Shown here one piece after another: positions 61,822 to 64,000 of a DNA stretch of 64,000 nt. Under the pieces are notes generated by a model. That model was not told the origin of the DNA, did no database searches, and saw only the letters and a list, made by a program, of their open reading frames with translations. Position 1 is the stretch's first letter. Each line of letters starts with the position of its first letter. The stretch comes from Stramonita haemastoma (taxonomy: Eukaryota; Mollusca; Gastropoda; Neogastropoda; Muricidae). The DNA is taken from the NCBI GenBank assembly GCA_030674155.1, contig CM060323.1, positions 43,298,011 through 43,362,010 of the forward strand, written 5' to 3'. The position numbers and the translations under genes are program-made.

Positions 61822-62246
61822 CACACACACACAATTCGTATGTTTTTTACACACATTTTCAGCAGGATCACCACCCCTACCCCCATCCCCCCTCCCTTTT
61901 AAAAAAAATTTTTTGTTGGTCTAAAATCACTCTTACTGAAAGAAAGCATAAATGATAAAAAACAACAACAAAACTGACGATGGCAACAAACAACGCGCGC
62001 GCACACATTTTCAGACGTTTCAAGAGCGAAACAGCATGACCTGGGTATACTGGTAATGAGGAAACAATGTTGTAGTGTGTGTGTGTGTGGGGGGGGGGGG
62101 GGAGGGGGTTAGGGTTAACTTGACTTGTTTTTGCTCCGTTTTAACTTTTTATAAAGAAACTCGCGGCAAATACCTTTACCAAACGTGTATACCAAGTACA
62201 CCACGGAGGCTGCAACAAGAATATGGAAGAAAAATATTTTTTGCAT
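57046..62246 (-). CDS. FAM151: FAM151 / menorin family protein (DUF2181), four-exon gene
   Basis: The four exons join in phase into 517 codons plus stop. Residues 1-22 are a hydrophobic signal peptide or membrane anchor. The DUF2181 core follows: KITWARSTNSKDALEKAV, then YMIEGDVIL (about 74-81), KKGIKLDF (118-125) and PVWIHADVLPGP (150-161). These are hallmarks of FAM151/menorin, a family predicted to fold like glycerophosphodiester phosphodiesterases. Menorin acts in C. elegans dendrite branching; a function here is not known. After the core, about 200 residues continue (VYIQGRVQFLNRE, IKCFIGVDGDVEV, VNCFRFRITDTGDQVIF) with a beta-rich look and no domain I can name. The protein is longer than FAM151B and close to FAM151A. 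The gene converges on SCP2. Confidence 0.9.
58205..58285 (+). repeat. Interrupted (CA)n microsatellite
   Basis: CA repeats with ATAC and ATGC variants just upstream (on the gene strand) of FAM151 exon 4. Confidence 0.9.
59240..59345 (+). mobile_element. SINE-A tail fragment
   Basis: ACAAAACTACATACAC then a tail related to GGATGTAAAAAAGCACATGAG and TTATTCCATTATCC, ending in AAATA repeats. In FAM151 intron 3. Confidence 0.6.
59381..59604 (-). CDS. FAM151: FAM151 exon 3 (core of DUF2181)
   Basis: Acceptor TTGTTTCAG, donor TTCAAG then GTACAGG. It encodes HVYMIEGDVILQDQGTPHQK, then LVDWLEDIKYRKKGIKLDF and PVEIALQSLKDFNFK. E76 and D78 in IEGDV sit where the family has its acidic pair. The Pro-Val-Met that follows is not continued by the His-Pro-Pro I associate with relatives, a possible divergence. 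Confidence 0.93.
59974..60068 (+). mobile_element. tRNA-derived SINE head with CAAT tail
   Basis: Has GGATAGCCCAGTGGTTAGAG and GGTTGCAGGTTTGAGCC (A- and B-box-like) close to the SINE-D head, then a short CAATCAAT tail. Intron of FAM151. Confidence 0.6.
60189..60329 (-). CDS. FAM151: FAM151 exon 2
   Basis: The acceptor is a long T tract ending TTTGCAG. The donor TTTTGT then GTAAGG was chosen because it joins exon 3 as AVLSHVYMIEGDV. It encodes LVPHMPSFRVESDVSTLVYF, then DVKRDASKITWARSTNSKD. The ITWAR.xNSK stretch is typical of the family. Confidence 0.88.
60828..61175 (-). mobile_element. Full-length SINE-A copy
   Basis: Reversed tail (AATGGAATAAGCACTCATG), core and head (GAGGTTCAAACCTGGG as the reversed B box, AGGCTTTCCTATCC). 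In FAM151 intron 1. Confidence 0.78.
61778..61833 (+). repeat. (CA)n microsatellite
   Basis: CA run with one interruption in FAM151 intron 1. Confidence 0.95.
62180..62246 (-). CDS. FAM151: FAM151 exon 1 (signal peptide / anchor)
   Basis: The ATG at 62,246 starts MQKIFFFHILVAASVVYLVY, a run of hydrophobic residues, and the donor is TTTG then GTAAAGG, phase 1, joining exon 2 in frame. No homology supports it directly. A TATAAA occurs just upstream of the ATG, too close to drive this start, so transcription probably starts farther right. Confidence 0.68.
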
Positions 62247-62524
62247 CCTTTATAGATGGTGCTGGAGTGCATCAGCGATTTAAATTCACGAAAACCAGCC
62301 ATTGTGACTTAATTGTAGGTAATAATTCGGAAAAAAAAACCTTGACGCTTCCTGGTCATAACGTCTGCTCTAGTACCAGGGGAGATCAATACGTAGGCAT
62401 ACAAGGAGATAACTCTTATTGGAGGAGTGCGTCTATTCATCGAAATACATCCCATTGGAGAAATCATCCCATTCTGTATCTGGATGTTCAAAAGCTATTA
62501 ATCTACAATGAATTTTGTTTTCGT

Positions 62525-62660
62525 TCCTGAACTAGAGTTCCCAAATTCACCAATGGTGAAATTTTGCATATGTGACCTTTTTCTTTCTTTTTTTTTTTTG
62601 ATCCCCATGAAGGTAGCTGCATTCTGACTTCAGGGATGTATGCTGAGTATATTTGTGTTT
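62525..62660 (-). mobile_element. SINE-B tail fragment
   Basis: CTAGAGTTCCCAAATTCACC and GAAGGTAGCTGCATTCTGAC match the family B end. Confidence 0.45.
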
Positions 62661-63068
62661 TCAAAACACACAGATCTGAATATGAATTATGGGATCTTGA
62701 ACATGCACATTTGATTTACTGTATGTGTATATGCACAAGAGGAATTAAGTCACTGGCAGGTCTGTACTTAAAATTGACCTGGGAGATCGTAAAAATCTCC
62801 AACATTGCTTCACCAGATCTGATGCCACAGAGATTTGCACCGACTTCAATGGACCCACTGAAGTTGAACCAAAGAGAAAATCATATGAAATAGTGGGGGG
62901 TGAGATAGCCTAGTGGTTAGAGAGTTGCAGCCTGTAGCTGTTTCAGGCCACCACAGAGGCACCCAACTTAGAGGATTTTATCCCATTTTTGTTTTTGTTT
63001 TTTAAAAGGCTTGCTCACTAAGATTTACCCTTTTGTTTGTTTGTTTGATTTATCTATATTTTTCAACA

Positions 63069-63073
<5 letters not shown>

Positions 63074-63138
<65 letters not shown>

Positions 63139-63159
63139 ACTCCATCGTTTTCTTTCCTT

Positions 63160-63200
<41 letters not shown>

Positions 63201-63213
63201 ACACACACACACA

Positions 63214-63254
<41 letters not shown>

Positions 63255-63272
63255 ACATGCTTATGCGCGCAC
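63074..63272 (+). repeat. (CT)n/(CA)n compound microsatellite cluster
   Basis: Short CT then several CA runs separated by brief unique pieces, over 200 bp. Confidence 0.95.
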
Positions 63273-63803
63273 ACACACACACAACATGCTTACAAGTGCT
63301 CACACACAGAGACCAAAGTCAAACCCTTTTTTTTTTTCACTTTTGATTTATTTGAAAAGGGAGGGGTTTTTTGTTGTCTATTTTGACAGTGAAGGCAGAA
63401 ATTTAAAAAAAACAAAAAAAACTGTTGAGCAACCATGCAGTAAATTTTGATCCATCACCACTTCATTCGCATTCAGACAATTTCACTTGCAAAGATATAT
63501 TCTCACTGCTCTCAACACCACAAGAAATTTTAATACATTTTACGTTTCAACAAACCTGCAAAAAGATTTAACAACCCTACCTATCAAGCAATGAAAATCA
63601 TATGCATGAAAAAGACAATAAAGAACATTTGTGTTATACAAAATTCAACTTTTTATATATATCTTTGCATGGTCATATGACCCACAATATATATTTTTGT
63701 AAGTTTTGGAAATTACTTCTATCCTGAAGAAATGGATTCATATTTCAACAGATTTCCAACATCCCTTTTTCCACATATATTCTAACCAGATTCCAGGAAA
63801 AGT

Positions 63804-63804
<1 letters not shown>

Positions 63805-63861
<57 letters not shown>
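63805..63861 (+). repeat. (CA)n microsatellite
   Basis: Uninterrupted CA run near the right edge. Confidence 0.95.
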
Positions 63862-63862
<1 letters not shown>

Positions 63863-64000
63863 TTTAAAATGCACACAACATGCAACTTATGTACAACTAA
63901 AGAAAAAAAAAAAAAACACCCCAAGTTCCCTATTTTTCTGATAGTTTACAATTTGCACCATTCCCACAGCTACTGATATGGAAAAAGAAAAACAGATAAA

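Larger units (their letters stand above)
62247..64000. other. Region upstream of FAM151
   Basis: Presumably holds the FAM151 5'UTR and promoter in its first few hundred bases. The rest is a SINE-B fragment, a partial tRNA-like SINE head near 62,895 (GATAGCCTAGTGGTTAG) and CA microsatellites. No other gene seen. Confidence 0.5.

Overview
This window is nuclear DNA from an intron-rich animal. Three conserved animal genes are split into many small exons with GT-AG borders. The spaces between exons are full of tRNA-derived SINEs, LINE pieces, small DNA transposons and long CA/GT, GA/CT and poly-G/C tracts. The protein matches are metazoan but divergent from vertebrates. With the repeat style they suggest a mollusc, perhaps a gastropod, but the species cannot be fixed from the sequence alone.

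Layout. (1) About 1-24,050, minus strand: the 5' (N-terminal) part of NIPBL/Scc2, the cohesin loader. A non-coding first exon near 23.9 kb is followed by a start codon at 16,699 and about 15 coding exons down to 239. The gene continues past the left edge. (2) 24,414-51,610, plus strand: a complete 18-exon SCP2 (SCPx) gene for the peroxisomal thiolase / sterol carrier protein, 536 residues ending in the peroxisomal signal AKL. NIPBL and SCP2 are head to head and appear to share a short promoter region of about 0.4 kb with E2F-like and ETS-like sites. (3) 57,046-62,246, minus strand: a complete four-exon FAM151/menorin (DUF2181) gene, 517 residues. It converges on SCP2 across about 5 kb with no recognised gene.

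The genes are functionally unrelated: cohesin loading, peroxisomal lipid oxidation and transfer, and a membrane or secreted protein of poorly known role. No operon-like or defence-like system is present. The unusual content is in the repeats: two copies of a hAT-like element of about 0.95 kb, one with a perfect 8-bp target duplication; three TTAA-flanked piggyBac-like miniature elements, one beside a paralogous near-empty site; a SINE nested in another SINE with a 14-bp target duplication; a 5'-truncated LINE with a 16-bp duplication; a SINE head joining tRNA-like and 5S-rRNA-like modules; and a tandem array in SCP2 intron 15 made of repeated copies of the exon 16 splice acceptor. One NIPBL exon (about 2,108-2,272) cannot be read through without a base correction.
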